This document shows positions 10,830 through 23,164 of a DNA stretch of 64,000 nt, one piece after another; positions within the stretch are counted from its first letter, which is position 1; every line of letters begins with the position of its first letter. The DNA is taken from positions 39,115,344 to 39,179,343 of the forward strand of contig CM068370.1 of the NCBI GenBank assembly GCA_034769895.1, written 5' to 3'. A program made the translations under genes and the position numbers. The notes under the pieces are model-generated. The model was given only the letters and a program-made list of their open reading frames with translations, was not told the origin of the DNA and ran no database searches. This stretch comes from Magicicada septendecula (Eukaryota > Arthropoda > Insecta > Hemiptera > Cicadidae).

Positions 10830-11029
10830 CTGTTGTCGAATCGGCCGATAAAAACAAACCGAATTGAAATTCGCCCGATGGATACCCGACGTCGGTGTAA
10901 TCGGCCGATGCGGTCGGACACACTGAGACCACCTGTATACCTTTTGCCTTGTTTGAAATGATCGGACGAGTTCGGGCGACGTCGGCCGTCGGTCGAATCG
11001 TCCGATGTCGGTTCCACTGTGACCATTAC
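10830..11029. repeat. Right terminal region of the Harbinger element
   Basis: Rich in repeated CGGCCGAT, GTCGGTC and CATCGG words. On the minus strand the outer edge reads GGTCACAGTGGAACCGACAT, a form typical of Harbinger termini. No left partner was found, so the exact end and the 3-bp duplication are unproven. Confidence 0.45.
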
Positions 11030-11314
11030 CTAACGGCGGAATGTTGGTTGAATGACTTGAATGGTCAAATCAAATAATAGTTACAAAGGGAAAGGGTGGG
11101 GTACAACGGTAAACGGAAACAATACAATCAGAACGTGACTTGCGTCTGTACACGAGCCATAACATCGTGTTGGAGCCTGTAATCTGGCGGCATGGTGGGG
11201 CGATGACCGAGCTTAGCTGATTATGGTACGAATTTTAACGAAGACGTCCGAACATTTTACCGCGTTTATTATTCTCGTCATGCTTATAATATTATATGCT
11301 TTTTTTTATAGTAT
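11030..11314. other. Non-coding spacer
   Basis: Mixed-composition sequence between the Harbinger end and the next element. No ORF, repeat or RNA signal was recognised. Confidence 0.5.
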
Positions 11315-11471
11315 TAGAGGTGGGCTAAACTGTTATTTTTAAATAATAGTTATGAAAATACCGTTCCAAAAAAATAACAGGTACAAATACCTGTTATTAC
11401 ATACTAATTATACATAACCTATATTATCCTTTGTAAGTAACTCGTTCTGAGTTGCCTGCAGGTCTCCTATG

Positions 11472-11575
11472 TAATATCTTCAAATAAATACACTGCAAGT
11501 AGGTTTATTTTCACCTAGATAAACCTATTAATATATTAATAAACCTACTTGCTGTGTATTTATTTGAAGATATTA
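11472..11575. repeat. Near-perfect 38-bp inverted repeat
   Basis: Arms 11472-11509 and 11538-11575 pair at 37 of 38 positions, with a 28-nt spacer that itself contains AGGTTTAT and ATAAACCT. It could be a hairpin element or the junction of two inverted termini. Confidence 0.85.
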
Positions 11576-12289
11576 TATTACCTATACTATTATAACTTTA
11601 CTGAGGTTTGCACCACGTTGATGGCGACAATTATTATAATTACGATAATATCAATTATATTTATTATATCAAATATGATTTATACTTTATTTAATTGCTG
11701 GGCGCCAGAGATATTTAAGATCTCAGGGATTATTAAAATAATAACGCTTCTGTTGGGATGCTAATTACTTATTTGTATTTGTATTACATTTACACAAACA
11801 AGAGATATTGATAGGTCATAAATTTAGCACTAGACATAGAAATATATTATTTAAGATTTATACATTAAACAACATCATCATTCATTACGCATTTTCTACA
11901 AAAGAAATAACTCCTTAAATCGTTTACTATAATTAAATATATCGTATTTATGAAACATAGTATTAAATCATTTATAAATTTATCATTGTTCAACATTAGG
12001 ATTTATGAAACAAATTGAATCTTTGCAACTATTATTCACTGAGCAATTCATTTACGGTTTAACCTAACAGATTACATATATGTGTTTAATGATTATCTCC
12101 TTTCACAATTACGAATTAATATCTATAAAGTATATATATATTTAATAATTATTTCTTTCCGTGTCATAAGATATAGACTACCATTAGCATCTCAACATAC
12201 TCGTGAATTTTTTCAGAATGAAACGGGCGAACCATGGATAGACGACTATATTACATTGGATCTACTTTAGTAATCAATTAAATTTAAAT

Positions 12290-13060
12290 TTGTTACTTGA
12301 TTTTTGATTATCCATTTCCTGCATTCTCCGTATCTCACTTCCCACACATCACTCTTTATCACTACTTGCTCTGCTTTTGATTTCACTCGTACGCGATAAC
12401 AACTAACGCTCGCGCACTGCGACCTTAAATTCGGCTATATAGTCCGTATTACGTGCACATAATAAAGTATACTTCTGCCTTTACTTAATTCAGATTACGC
12501 GCACATAGTAAATATACTTCTTCTCTCTTGATGCCGCACTAAATTAAGTTTAGTCACTCGCGAACCGCTTGCTTCTTCTTATTAGGTTGAACAATTTCCG
12601 GTTAGATTGTAGATATATAATTATTGAATAATAACTTGATTTATTAATTATTTCATGTTTACTTAAACAAGAATATCGTCACAATAAAACTGATATATTA
12701 CTCCTTCGACTGATTCAACTAAACTCCTTTGATTGATCTAAGACTATAAGACTCATATCTAAGACTCCGAGACTGACACTCCAGGTTAATACTCTAAGAC
12801 GCAAAACAAGACTCTCTCGCGTTCCTACGAGGGTAATATTTATATGGTTGAACCTACTACACTTTCCACTGTCAAACTAAAAAAATACCCCAATTGGCTA
12901 ACTGTTCAAAATTTTGCCGGTAAATTCGAATTCACCCACTCAGCAGCTGATAATAGTTCGCGCTTCCAAGTGACGCTACTTTTGGTTGGCTATAACATTG
13001 GGCATGCGAGTTCTTCCCGCGTGTACGTTAGCTTGCAAAAGTGACGCTGACTTTCTCTTG
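12290..13060 (+). other. GC-fluctuating block, possible solo LTR
   Basis: Starts at TGTTACTTGATT (about 12291) and contains CAAT-like and TATA-like words (TAATATTTATAT near 12834). It resembles the solo LTR at 7.4 kb in style but not in sequence. No far end or duplication could be fixed. The rest of 11.6-13.6 kb shows only AT-rich non-coding sequence. Confidence 0.25.
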
Positions 13061-14411
13061 CTCAAGCCGCTTTCGCACCTATTTCTTTTATAATTCCAAG
13101 GCTGTTTTTACCACCCTGCTAACTGCTAACGGTATTCTGTATTTTTTGTTACTATGAGCAAACAAAGCATTCTATATCTTTATGACTAAAAAGTTGTTTT
13201 CTGACAATACATTTTTAAAACGTCTGGCGCCTTACTGTCGCCTGTATAATGTTAAATTTTTATACTACTAGGAGACGTTCATCTGTATCGTTATTAACAT
13301 GATTACATTACAATTTAGCAATTCTTATTTGCCAAACACATGATGTATTATGAATTAAGTCTATAAACTAATAGCTAAGGTAGCGTAACATATAGGGTTA
13401 CGTTGTATTTTATATAATTTGTTATAAGAAATAAATTGAAACTAAAAGTACGGTATTAACAGTGTTACTTTACACTGTGACTTTATTAAACTATTACTGT
13501 TTAAATGAAAATAAGAAACAAGAGAATTTATAGGCCTATCTCCCTTTGGGAATACCATTAAGTTTTCACTAGTAGTAAAGAAACTAACATTGGTTAGACA
13601 AATCAGTTGCGAAACTCGGGGCAATTAAATAATTTAGAGTAGACCTACACGTAATACCACAAAAAATAATGTGAAAAAACATCAGAAACGTATAATAAAA
13701 ACATAACAGTAAGCCACAAGAGTGAATGAGAATAAACAAAATTTTACAAATAAAAATAAAAAAACAAATTGTAATAAAATAAATATAAATACATAAATAA
13801 AAACTTATAAATAATAAGAAACAACAAAAGTAAATTAAATGCATTACAGATATTTAAGGAACAGGACTAGATAAAGTGCATAAATGTCCATTACAACAAT
13901 CTCATCATTTACGTGAGATGTGTAGTGAAGTTAAAATCACATTAATAAAAAGTATAATATAGCTTATCAACATCAGCCACTCTATAGGTTATAACTCAAT
14001 ATAATTAAATACAACTATTTCACTAACGACTCGGAACACAAAGTTTTTTGAGTAAAAACAAAGTTTTACCAACCGATTTTAGTTACAAGTTGGTGACTAG
14101 TATAATATATAATTTATTAGCATATAATCTGTATTATATATCTCCATATCACACGAGAATAAATGTAACAGCAGGATGAATTATTTCGTTTTATTAAAAA
14201 CAGCTTCGTCTCTTTGCGCAGAATGAAGTATTCAGGACGAAAAAGTGGCTTCGTGTAGGGGGCGTGCCTCGACTCGGAACAGCGAGGGGGGCGTGTCTCG
14301 GAACAGCGTAGCCGAGAATAACAGGTATTTCAACTTTTCAGTCACTGTTACATCCGTTCCACAAAAATATCGTTCCAAAATACCTGTTACAGGTATATCG
14401 GCCCACCTCTA

Positions 14412-14565
14412 CAGTATAGCCTAAACTACTGTGCGAAAGGTAGCCTAAAACACTGTAGGCGCTTAAAGGTAAGAATTGTTTTATTTTATTAGCACAAAAT
14501 AAGTGATATTCAAATGTAGGTAGACTTTCTAAATTTCTGTAGGTAAAAAACGGATCTTGAGTGTT
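14412..14565. other. Short non-coding spacer ending in the hAT target site
   Basis: Unique-looking sequence between two hAT elements. Its last eight bases, TGAGTGTT (14558-14565), are the left copy of the duplication made by the 14566-18567 element. Confidence 0.7.
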
Positions 14566-17500
14566 CAGGGCCGGCCTAAGAGCAAAATGCTGTGTGTGCA
14601 AGAATGAGTTTTGGCGCCCCCTACAATGAAAATGGGTATAGAAAACCCTCCAAAAAATGGTATGGGTGCTCTATAACTGTAATTTGTCGGAACGTAATAA
14701 CTGAAGTTGGCATTTAAAGGGATTAAAAACCAAAAACTAAAACTAATAAGTAGTAATAAATAGTAAATATTAAAGTAAAGTATTTAGTACCTTTTCATTA
14801 TTTTTATTTTTTTAAATGACTTCTTTTAGTACTAATTCTTTTAACTGACTTTTTCAAACTTCAATAGGCGAGCTGTACTGTAGGCTACTTGTGTAAAGAG
14901 CAAACTCCTAACAAATTCTTTTACTCAGTTTATTGTTTTGTCAGGTAGAAAATAACAGACACATTTTTTTACTACAACAAAAGTTTTATTTGATTTAATA
15001 TTCATGAAAAATGCATTTCAGTTTGAATATATTAAAATTAAAAAAAGTTATGTCAGTACATTACAAAAAGTACGAAAAAGTTCAGAAATATAAACTTTGG
15101 TATTCACTCTTCTCGAAAAGGTACATCAATATAACTATAAATTGATAGTATTAGTGTAAAAGATCAAGAATATTGATTAAAATAATCTGTATTATACACT
15201 TAGCAGTGGACCTTCCTAGCTTTAGCAGCCGAAAATGTTGTTATTAGTGCATCATAATCTAATGACGATGAAATATCATTTTCAATGGACAAAATTGCAA
15301 GGTTGTTGAGTCTTTCTTGCGAAAGAGTAGACCTTAGGTAGGTTTTTATTAATTTTAATTTTGAAAAACTTCGCTTCGCCGACGCTACCGACATTGGTAT
15401 TGTCAGAAGTATTCGCAAAGCAACCCACACATTTACATAAGCGTCTGCAGATCCAGTTTCCAACAGAAAGCTCAGCACGTTCAGAGGCGTTTTCCCGCCT
15501 AAAATCAAACAAAAACGAATTAAAAGACTGCTTTTTAATTTTGGAAATTAAAAAACTTTGAAAAATAATAATTTTGTTTGAGCCCAAAACAATTATGAAT
15601 TAACTGATCAAACAATAAATCAAGATGATAAATTTTGAATAGCTAAAACGTAAAAGTAAAACGTACCTTTATTTGGCATGAGGTCCTTGATAGAGATCAG
15701 CTCCTCGCATAACTCAGCTCCTTTGATGTCACTGTCATCCCCATCTGAAAGGAGGTCTTCTAGGTCTTTGCATTTAACAAAGAAGTCCTCTCTCTTGGGC
15801 AATTCATCAAGTTTAAAAAGAAACTCAACTTTTGACATTTTGGCCTTAAGCTGTTCGAACCTCTCTTGCACAGCCATTTGGGCAGTTTCAACAAGTGGTA
15901 TAAAAAAGTCAACTCTAAAACGCACTTGGGGGTCAATCGGTATTCATCATTAGCTTCGTAATCAAACTGCTTCTTCTTCCTTCTAACCCGGGGTGTTTTG
16001 AATTTTCCTTCGACTTCTAAATCTTCAGCCAACTCTTTGGCTTTCACTAAACAACTAACAAATCCATTTTCGCGAAAGTCCGTCAAAAAGTCCCCAACGG
16101 ACTTCAAAATAGCTACAGCTTGAGGTAAGTTGACGATCTTTGATTGCAATATCTTACTAGCAATGTTTATTTGAAACAGGACATCATACCGTGCAGTCAA
16201 TGACACTAAGAAACCAAAATCTTCAATTGTTTCGGACAAGGAATTTGCCTCACTTCTAACCTCGTCTTCAAATGATGCATCCTCGTGCAGGTCCCAAAGT
16301 GCTTGTCGGATTTGCACAATCTGGTATCTTACTGCTTTGAGTGATTCAATACGTGCTTCCCAGCGAGTTACACAAAGTTCTTTCAGTGTGAGAGAAGGCC
16401 CAAATACTGATGACGCCTTATATGATTGTGACAGGCTCTCTAACAATTTGCTCCAACGTTTTGTTGATGAGCTAAAAAACACAAACAATCGTTGAATTGT
16501 TCCAAAAAGGGTAACTGTTGGTACTGACGTTTTTGCGGCATCGCTTAGTACCAAGTTTAGGCTGTGACAGCCACATGGTACAAAAAAAGCTCTCTTGTTT
16601 TTTTCTAAAATTTGTTTTTGTAGTCCAGAGTGTTTTCCTTTCATATTTGCCCCATTATCATATCCCTGGCCTCTGCAATTAGAAATGTCCAAGTCGTACT
16701 CTTGCAGTTTTTTAAGACTGTTTCTGACATTCCCTTCCCTGAAGTGTCTGTTATTTCAAAGAAATCTAGGAAACTTTCACAAATTTCAACTATTTTCTCT
16801 TTTGTTTCATAAACGTACCTCAAAACAACAGAGAACTGTTCTTTCCTACTTAAATCGGATGTGCAGTCGAGAATCAATGCATAGTATTTGGCTCCTTTAA
16901 TTCTGCTTAGTATTTCTTCTCTTACTTTGTCTCCCATCAGAGTCAATAATTCGTTTTGTATGTTTTTCCCCAAGTATGACAGACACCTTTGTTTTTCATT
17001 TGCCAATACTCTACATATATGTTCTTTCATTACAGAATCAAATTGGGCAATTAGTTCAACAAGCCCTAACTAATTTCCATTGTCCTTTTTGTACATGGTT
17101 TCATTTCTTCCTCGGAAAGCCATTTGGTGCTGGGCAAGAAATTGTGTTATGGCAAGAAGTCGTTTAAGAACATTCTGCCATCGTTCTTTTTCTTGGGCAA
17201 TTATTTTCTGGTTTTCATCATCAATTGTTTTACCTGTTCTCAGTCTCCTTTCCGCCTCCACCCACCTTTCATAACACTTTAGGTGATTAGGGGAAGTTTC
17301 ATGACGTGTCAGTATAGTTCCAATGTGCCTCCAGTCACAGTTTCCGCTTTGATCTGATAAAGTTTTATTGGAACGTGCAGTACTAAATTTCTTACAACAA
17401 AAACAGTAAACACTATTGTTTTGTTGAGAATGCAATAGCCAACGTCTCTTAACTTTTTCACCATTTGGAGCCAGCCGATAGTAAAATACATTAGAAAATG

Positions 17501-18567
17501 ACCTCTTTGTTCCATCTTTGGGATTCGTAGTCCTTCAGTCTTACGACTGGTTTGTACCCTCCCCGCATAATATACCCGTGGTGCGTGTGGTACTGGGATA
17601 TCTCTCTAAATATGGAGAGAACGGCCCTTCAGCTATAATGCAATCACGATCGTTTAGATTAAGATGTGTAGGCCATGTAGCAGGATCTTTTAATGGAAAT
17701 GAAACTGTAACATCAACATCCGCCGAGCTGGGGCCACCATTTTCTTGCTCTTCCAATGAATGAGTTACAGTTACAGGTTCTTGACCTTGACAAGTGTCAT
17801 CAGCTATATTTGTTGCGATTTAATGAATACCAGTTTCAGTTTGTAAACTATCTCTACACTCTGGTAGTTGTAGTTCTTGTCCCTTAGAGTGCTCGTCTTT
17901 TTCACTGAGCTTAGGTTCATCAGTTAGGGCTACGTCATTCGTAGCTACATTTTCTGTACTTGAGACAGGGTTTTGTGGTTTTGACAAATACTTGCATAGT
18001 AATTTAGCACTGGCTTCCGCTTCTTTTAAGGATTTAGCTTTCCGCTTCCTATTTTGACATCCAGAAGGTTTGGAAAACATTTTTAGTTTATTAACATCAC
18101 AAATAGAGTTATCACAATTCACAAAACACAAAACTAATATTTATCACAAAACACAAAACTAAATACTAATTATATGCAGACGTCAACTGGATACACTTGT
18201 CACGACTCACGTCAGATAACGTCTGCCACCTGTCGCAGCACAGATACAGCACCAGACGTCGACGCGACAGATAGACTAAACATGTGACAGTGATTGTGAC
18301 TCACTATCTACAACTGTTCAGTTCTGTCAAAACAACGGAGCGGAGCGTTTGGAGCCAGTAGCCAGTCTCTTTACTGTACTTTCAAGCAACATTTTATTTG
18401 TTGAACAAAAGTTATTAACATATTCAAATGGCTAATTTGCATTCAAAATTACATAAAAATCTAAATTTTTACCATATTATTTTTTTATATTTTTTCTCAT
18501 TTCGGCGCCCCTCCCAAAATCGCATGTGTGCGACCGCACACGTCGCACACGCCTTAGGCCGGCCCTG
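14566..18567 (-). mobile_element. Full-length hAT transposon, ZMYM/TTF lineage
   Basis: Termini CAGGGCCGGCCTAAG and CTTAGGCCGGCCCTG are inverted. GGCGCCCC recurs near both ends in inverse positions (about 14613 and 18505). The 8-bp TGAGTGTT lies immediately outside on both sides (14558-14565 and 18568-18575), as hAT insertion predicts. The 4002-bp interior holds one minus-strand transposase gene, now broken. Confidence 0.92.
15203..18080 (-). pseudogene. hAT transposase with TTF-type zinc finger, broken
   Basis: Reading the minus strand from 18080 there is a start (MFSKPSGCQNRKRKA), an acidic linker, a conserved DPATWP block (about 17690), a TTF-type finger (VYCFCCKKF, about 17400), a DUF4371-like RNase H core (ALILDCTSDLS, about 16875; QGYDNGANM, about 16665) and a C-terminal dimerisation region (WVALRILLTIPMSVASAKRS, about 15400). 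The last intron has good sites (AAAG|GTACGT and GATTTTAG|GCGG, about 15666-15510). The reading frame switches several times between 17.8 and 15.9 kb, so the gene is dead. The Glu expected in the ASAERSFS-type motif is Lys here. It would have cut and pasted this element. Confidence 0.85.
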
Positions 18568-18578
18568 TGAGTGTTTTA

Positions 18579-19206
18579 CTAAGGTGACCAATCGTCCTCC
18601 TTTAGGGAGGACAGTCCTTCTTTTGTAATTTCCGTCCTCCCTCGAAAAGTGTCCTCCTACATGTCCTCCTTTTCGAATTTGAAGACTAATCTGTAAATCT
18701 CTGTATTCGATCGATGCCGAGCCGATCCGTTGCGAGTGATTTGACGTATTTGTATTTGACATGACGATTCGTCAAGGCTCGGTACAGTGCGGCGAGACGC
18801 GATTATGAGACGCATGCGCTCCGCACGGGAGAGCGCTCTTGGGAGAGCGCGCCGCGCGCAAGTGGCTTTATTTACTTCTTACCGAAACACGACACGGCAC
18901 ATAGCACGCAGTAGACTCACAGTAATTATTTATTTCTCAGTGAATATTCAATCATACACAGGTAAGTACAATTCACGTTTTATTAATTCATTATCTATTT
19001 AATATTTCCAAATATGTATAACTTTATTTACAAGCTTATACAACCCTGTTGTCAACAGAAGTGTAATATAATTTAAATTTAAAATTTAGTGGAGTTTATT
19101 CGCTTATGTTATTAAAGTTTCAGTTTTAATAATTAATTTTATTTATTCATAATGTGCTTGCATCGTTCGTGTAGCTCTATATTTTATTTTTAATTTCATT
19201 TAAGGG
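18579..19206 (+). promoter_or_regulatory. 5' region of the outer transposon
   Basis: Subterminal GGAGGAC/GTCCTCC repeats (18592-18670), then a GC-rich segment (about 18780-18870), then a strong splice donor CACAG|GTAAGTAC at about 18961 and an acceptor ATTTAAG just before the first ATG at 19207. This looks like a promoter, a non-coding first exon and an intron. Confidence 0.5.
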
Positions 19207-20640
19207 ATGGAAAAATCAAAAAACAGGAAATGCCATTTCAACGATCAATTGAAAAAGGGATTTCCATTCCTCGTATAAAAGAAAAATACCATTGTTTTCT
19301 GCAATATTTGCAGAGGAGAATTTTGTATTGCAGTTGGGGGCAGAGCAGCTATAACGAAACACGTGACCTCCAACAAACATAAGCAATTATTAAATGCATT
19401 AGCTTCCAGTTGTAAAGTAACAAGTTTTTTTAAAAATCTGAAGATAAAAAACAGTTAGCTGCAATGGAGGGAACATTTGCATTTCATACCATAATTCACA
19501 ATCAAAGTTTTCGTAGTATGGATTGTACAACTAAATTATTGAAAAAGTTTCACAATGCTAAATTTTCATGCGCCAGGACAAAATGCGAGGCTATTATTAA
19601 ATCAGTATTTAAAAATTACTGTGATAAAATACTTACAGAAGACTTGAAAACTGCAGCATTTGTAACGGTTTTATCTGATGCATCAAATCATAATGAAACT
19701 AAATTGTATCCAATACTAGTAAGATATTTTAATGTTAACAAGGGCATTCAAGTAAAAATTTTAAATTTAGAATCCATTGAGGCCGAAACTGCTGAAATTC
19801 TGTCAAACCATCTATACAAAGTAATAAATGAAAACAATTTGAAATCCAAAGTTGTTGCGCTAACAGCTGATAATACTAACACAAATTTTGGTGGGCGAAG
19901 ATGCAAAGGGGTGAATAATGTGTATGTAAAATTACAAAATTTACTCCAAAAGAAAATACAGTACTAGGAATAGGTTGTAATGCACATATTTTGTCAAATG
20001 CAATCAACACGGCTTCATGTGCCATGCCAATTGATGTAGAAGTAATAATAACTACAATTTATATATATATTTTAGTCATTTTACCGTTCGTGTAGCTACT
20101 TTAAAACAATTTTGTGAAGAAGCGAATGTTGAATACAAAAAACTTTTAGGATATTCAAAAGTTAGATGGCTAACTCTAACACCTGCTATAGAGCGTGTTC
20201 TACAATTATTTGAGCCTCTCCGTTCATATTTTTTAAGTTTAGACAAATGTCCTAAAATCCTGGAATCGTTTTTCAATAATGAAATATCTCAGATATTAAT
20301 GTATTTTGTACATAATCAAGCATCTATTTCTCACAAAACGATTCAAAAGATTGAAGGTGAACACATTTCAGCTACAAAAGTAAGTCTTATTTTGAATGAC
20401 TTTATCCTTCAATATAAATCCCGATTTGAAGAAAAATTTCTTCCTTTAATTATAAAAAGAAAATTGTCAGACTTAGAGGAATCAAATCTGGGCATAACGG
20501 AAAAGTTTATCAAAGTGCAGAATTTTTACCAAACATGTTTTCAATACTGTATATCGAAGAATGGTCTGAAACAAACATCACGGGAAGTAACAGTTTTCAA
20601 TGGTGTTTTTTGACTTCATCACAAGTATATTGGACAGATA
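19207..20640 (+). pseudogene. BED-finger hAT-like transposase, interrupted
   Basis: Starts at ATG 19207 after a likely intron. A BED-type finger is visible at about 19295-19385 (FCNICRGEFC, then HVTSNKHKQ), one frame away from the start. The next frame (19464-19967) carries KFSCARTKCEAI, then LSDASNHNE (likely first catalytic Asp) and LTADNTNTNFGG (likely second). A further frame holds NAHILSNAIN (about 19980), and two more cover 20076-20613. At least four frame changes are needed. Sequence similarity stops at about 20640, where another insertion begins. The likely C-terminus reappears at 35130-35246 (KFNMKDISCSDISNILLEDD). The product would mobilise the CTAAGGTGACC element. Confidence 0.7.
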
Positions 20641-21516
20641 TTGTTACAACACAAAAAGCCACCCCAATACCAGGGAAAAAACTATGAATCAACTATATTA
20701 AATGTTTAAATAATGACAATAAAACGACTATGACGAGACAAATGACTATGACCCAACCCAAGTGATTGACCCAATAAAATGAAATAAAATGAGAAGGAAA
20801 ATGAAAAAGACACAAACAAATAATAAATGTAAATGATAAATATTAAAATCAAATAAAGTAATGACAACTAAAGTACACTAACCAAAGAAATAGATATGAA
20901 ATGTTATAAAAACTATATAATGATAAGAGAATCAGAACATGAAATATGTTAACAGCATAACTAATAATGGTGAATAAAACAATAAAAAACCCAGAAGTGA
21001 GAGATAGGTAGGGAGTGAAGGTGATTAAGTGAGAAAAGAAAAATCAATATTAAGTAATAACCACTAGTAACACTCAAGTACCATAAAAAAGTGCAAAGTG
21101 CCAGTGTAAACCCGAAATGAATAGATAACCCTACAGATAGGTATAGACACCTAAAACCAGTGATAAACACTACAGTTTAAGGGTGAAAAGTGCCAGAGAA
21201 TAAGAATATTATTTTTATTAGAATTAAGAGTGATTGTAGATTAGGAATACAATGGTATTCAGGGTAAACATCCCATAGCGATTAAAAATATTAATGTTAC
21301 AATGGTTCGGTAGAGAAAAAAATATATAGTAAAGTTTAGAAAAAAATATACTAAAGAATATAAGTGCAAAATAAGTAAAACATCCTATGTTCAAAGGGAT
21401 AATTAGTAAGATAAAATAAATGGTGTTATAATGTTAGTCACCAAAATAATTAAGAATAAACTAAATATAAACAAGATTAGCATAGTAACTGTTAAAGGAT
21501 TTGTTCAATTAAGTTT
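20641..21516. other. AT-rich insert of unknown class
   Basis: Begins TGTTACAACACAAAAAGCC at 20642, an LTR-like start, exactly where the outer transposase is interrupted. It runs as A-rich non-coding sequence to about 21510. No matching end was found. It may be a solo LTR, or the degraded left part of the Buster element that follows. Confidence 0.35.
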
Positions 21517-22418
21517 ATGAGAAGGAATATGGCTGATAATCTCGCTGGTAGTAAAAAGGCAATATGTTGGTATGTTATGTATTATGTTGGTATGGTCTCG
21601 CAAAAAGGCAATATGTTGGTACGCTTATATGAGTTGAGAGAAGAGCTAAAAGTATTTTATATTGAGACGAAAATGCAGCATTTCTTGAACAATCGAGTGA
21701 ACCAACTTTTGTGATGCAACTCGCATATCTAGTAGATATTTTTGGCCGTTTAAACCAGCTGAACTTACAACTTCAAGGTTCTGGAAACGAAAAGTTTGAA
21801 GGTGTTGGTAATATATTTGTATACAAGGACAAACTTCGTGCGTTTTTGTGTAAAATTGATCTCTGGATAGCCAAAGTTGAAGAGAAAAACTTTCAATCTT
21901 TCCCGACTTTGAAAACCCTTGCTGGCAACGGGGACTACGCCACTGTTACAGACAAGGTACAACATAACGTACTCAGTCACTTAGGCACTCTCAAGGATGA
22001 ATTTGCTCGTTATTTCCCTGAATATGGTAGCAGTGAGACTCAAGCTATAAAAAAACTGATTCGAAATCCTTTCATTGTCAAGCCTAAGGATCTCCCTGAT
22101 AATATTCAAGAGGAGGTTATTGAACTTCAAAATGACAGTAACTTCAAGGACTCGTTTGAATCTGGTGTAAACCTAGAAGAGTTGTGGTATAAAAAAGCCA
22201 TATCTTACCCAAACATTCGGCAAGCAGTTTTGCGGTATCTCATGGTGTTTTCGACAACATTTTTGTGTGAGCAGGGATTCTCGACTTTATTGTTGATTAA
22301 AAACAAACAAATAAATCGGCTAGGTACAAGCAGTGATTTGAGATTAGCTCTAAGCCAGAGCCTAACTCCTAGAATTCCTCAGCTTGTCAAACAAATTCGT
22401 GCACAAAAGTCACACTGA
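21517..22418 (+). pseudogene. Buster-type hAT transposase, C-terminal part
   Basis: The frame from 21517 (MLVRLYELREELKVF) switches at about 21710 to a 235-codon frame (QLAYLVDIFGRLNQLNLQLQ) ending at 22418. The order and motifs fit the C-terminal half of ZBED5/FAM200-like Buster transposases, including FLCEQGFSTLLLIKNK, where the Glu is the likely third catalytic residue and is intact. The N-terminal half with the first two Asp is absent. A 50-bp internal duplication (AAAAAGGCAATATGTTGGTA at about 21554 and 21603) lies near the start. The 3' flank is interrupted by the BEL element at 22546/22547. Confidence 0.75.
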
Positions 22419-22546
22419 GAAAAACATTGAGTAAAATTTTTTTTCAACGTCCTTTTCAAACAAAATTGTTCTTTCAACATAAATTTGTAATTGAGACTTT
22501 TTATAATATGTAGTAGGCTATACATTATAAAAAAGTAATTTTTATT

Positions 22547-23164
22547 TGGATGATGCGCACCGTGAGGACTAAAAAATGTAATTAGAATCCAGGCACGGTG
22601 GACCAAAAAAATGAATGATCCCGGTCGAGGTGGACCGAAACTGTTGAATAAAATAATGTTCCACAAGCGTGGACAGGAAGTGTTAGTTAATTGGGCCCGA
22701 GTGGGCTAAATGTATTCTTCTTGGTTTAAATATTCTGCTGGCTGGTCTTCCATAGTGATTGAGATAATGTGTAAATGAATTATTCTGAATTAAGACATAA
22801 CGAGAAATGGACTGTATACGAATAAGTTTAATATTTAAATAATCACATTACAGATGTAAATTTGAATGAGGCTGGCTAATACTGCATGTTGCAAGTTAAT
22901 ACGAATTTAGTTAAACATGAAGAGAGCCTAGTCGGCCATAACCGAGAATAAGAAGTTAATTATGGCGCTAGTTGGCCATAAGCGAGAACGTAAGGGCCTA
23001 AAGCCTACATTTAATGTCGACACTAATTGACAGAGAAGAGTTCGGCGAACCGAACGCCGAGAAAACTGAATGTGCACTGTGCAAAGTTCAACCACGCAAA
23101 AATTGATGCGCGATATAAATCAGATTAGCCAACCTAGAAAATAAAATCATTGCGCTACCGTCCA
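22547..23164 (-). repeat. 3' LTR of the BEL/Pao element
   Basis: 618 bp, matching 34270-34887. In transcription sense it reads TGGACGGTAGCGC at the start and ATCATCCA at the end. A weak purine stretch (GACGGGCAG on the minus strand) lies just upstream. Confidence 0.92.

Larger units (their letters stand above)
11315..14411. mobile_element. hAT-like non-autonomous composite with TAGAGGTGGGC termini
   Basis: TAGAGGTGGGC at 11315 and its inverse at 14401-14411 bound the block. Both ends carry subterminal GGAACG and ACAGGTAT words, as hAT ends often do. The right part (about 13634-14411) matches, in inverse orientation, the shorter copy at 52243-53334. At 13634 a diverged terminus (TAGAGTAGACCTACACG) suggests the true short element starts there and that 11315-13633 is another insertion or a longer relative. 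No transposase is present and no convincing 8-bp duplication was found. Confidence 0.5.

Noticed and set aside
13584-13844. Short frame with the same residues as one at 53136-53375
   Set aside because: The shared peptide reflects DNA-level homology of the two hAT-like copies. No start conservation or domain.
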